Source of the DNA: Acorus gramineus
Taxonomy: Eukaryota; Streptophyta; Magnoliopsida; Acorales; Acoraceae
Length of the DNA stretch: 64,000 nt
Assembly (NCBI GenBank): GCA_030737835.1
Contig: CM060850.1
Location: 26,881,385-26,945,384 of the forward strand
Direction: 5' to 3'
Part shown: positions 63,201 to 64,000 of the stretch, piece after piece
How the letters are laid out: every line of letters starts with the position of its first letter
How positions within the stretch are numbered: the stretch's first letter is position 1
Notes under the pieces: model-generated
Told to the model about the DNA's origin: nothing
Seen by the model: only the letters and a program-made list of their open reading frames with translations
Databases searched by the model: none
Made by a program: the position numbers and the translations under genes

Positions 63201-63864
63201 CGAAATAAGAGCCAAAAGCAAACAAAATGGGCACCCACAAAGGACTACCCTAAGAGCCCACGTTCATTGAAGGCCTGGTCGAAGTCCAATAGGTAAATGG
63301 GTAGTATACTAATATTTACACAATTATGGTAAAAATCCAAATTGAGTGCTGCTACACTCAGTTAATTTTACAGTCCAATCTGTAATTTAAAAATGGCTTA
63401 TTTGTTGGTGTTTTTGTATTAAAAATTTGTGTTTCAAAATAAAATTATTTTTTCATTTAAATAAATAAAAAATGATTTCTATGTTTGGGTTCAAAATCAA
63501 TCTCCCCATGGTTAGATTAAGTATTCCATAATTCTGGGCTAATAAATTGACCTATAATGGTTGTTATTGAGCTTCATGTGCGGTCATAAACATGTTCCAT
63601 ATTGCTCCTTTAGTATACATGAAAGTGCTCTTGCTTTGGATATATATGCATGCATTTATAAGGACCTGATTTAATTTTATATAGGTCACGTGGCTTTGTG
63701 TGAATATCACATGCAAAAATCAATCCGTTAGTGGGTATGAAAGAAGCTACGTTTTATTTTGTAACCTTACACATGTTGTTATCAATCCATGTAATATTAT
63801 TTGGCCTACCATGGGTTATCAAGCCCACATCGAATAAACTCCTTTGTTTACCCGACCTATCTAT

Positions 63865-63875
63865 CTATATAAACC
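63865..63875 (+). promoter_or_regulatory. TATA box for the gene at the right edge
   Basis: CTATATAAACC about 75-85 bp before the ATG at 63950, preceded by a CTATCTATCTAT run. No ATG lies in between. Confidence 0.5.
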
Positions 63876-63949
63876 CTTGACCCCCCATATTTCCTCATTG
63901 ATAGACAATCATTCAAGCAGTGCAGTCAGTAATTGTTAGAGTCCTCTGT

Positions 63950-64000
63950 ATGGCATACATCATCTGTTTATTTTATTTATTCATTAATTCTTTTGGTATT
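63950..64000 (+). CDS. Probable start of a secreted protein gene, cut by window end
   Basis: First ATG after the TATA box opens 17 codons, MAYIICLFYLFINSFGI, a strongly hydrophobic run suited to a signal peptide. The frame is still open at the last base. No family can be assigned from so little. Alternative: an LTR-like or random ORF; the promoter spacing and hydrophobic start are the only support. Confidence 0.4.
   Translation, partial: MAYIICLFYLFINSFGI

Overview
The window is plant nuclear DNA, almost certainly from an angiosperm. It is AT-rich, has GT-AG introns inside recognisable plant gene families, and is dense in plant transposons (MULEs, hAT and Tourist-like MITEs, tRNA-derived SINEs, LINE fragments, copia-type LTRs). 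It also holds a scrap of plastid psaA. I cannot name the species; a eudicot is my guess, not a demonstration. All exon joins below were made by eye from GT/AG sites, preserved reading phase and family conservation.

Host genes, left to right: (1) 8093-8884 (-), single-exon protein with a C-terminal PARP-like fold domain; (2) 24310-24915 (+), single-exon PAP2 lipid phosphate phosphatase of the LPP-beta type; (3) 25795-31187 (-), four-exon DUF630/DUF632 protein, 722 aa; (4) 33880-38631 (+), eight-exon VAP27-type ER membrane protein, 238 aa; (5) 41635-45362 (-), five-exon NPF6-type (NRT1/PTR) transporter, 575 aa, with Tyr where NRT1.1 has its nitrate-binding His; (6) 58559-61487 (-), seven-exon FMO GS-OX-like flavin monooxygenase, 431 aa; (7) 63950 onward (+), probable start of a secreted-protein gene cut by the window edge. 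The genes look like an ordinary assortment, not an operon or cluster. Two (NPF6 and the DUF630/632 family that contains NRG2) belong to families tied to nitrate in Arabidopsis, but nothing here shows a functional link.

Most of the rest is mobile DNA, and several elements can be delimited by target-site duplications (TSDs). They include: a 2.4-kb non-autonomous LTR element (18947-21347) with no gag/pol, a perfect hairpin after the primer-binding site and a 1.7-kb GC-rich array whose units rotate the reading frame; a 4.7-kb MULE (47981-52684) with ~330-bp terminal inverted repeats and a broken FAR1-type transposase; a 1.5-kb foldback element with tandemly repeated arms (38951-40416); two copies of an ~860-bp MULE-type element with perfect 9-bp TSDs (172-1017, 16288-17159); a nest of elements just upstream of the LPP gene (22407-24187); and SINE, LINE and MITE insertions, some inside introns and gene flanks. 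Upstream of the FMO gene is a decayed direct duplication of its own 5' region.

The strongest candidates for something undescribed are the LTR element with the frame-rotating CpG-rich array and the tandem-armed foldback element.
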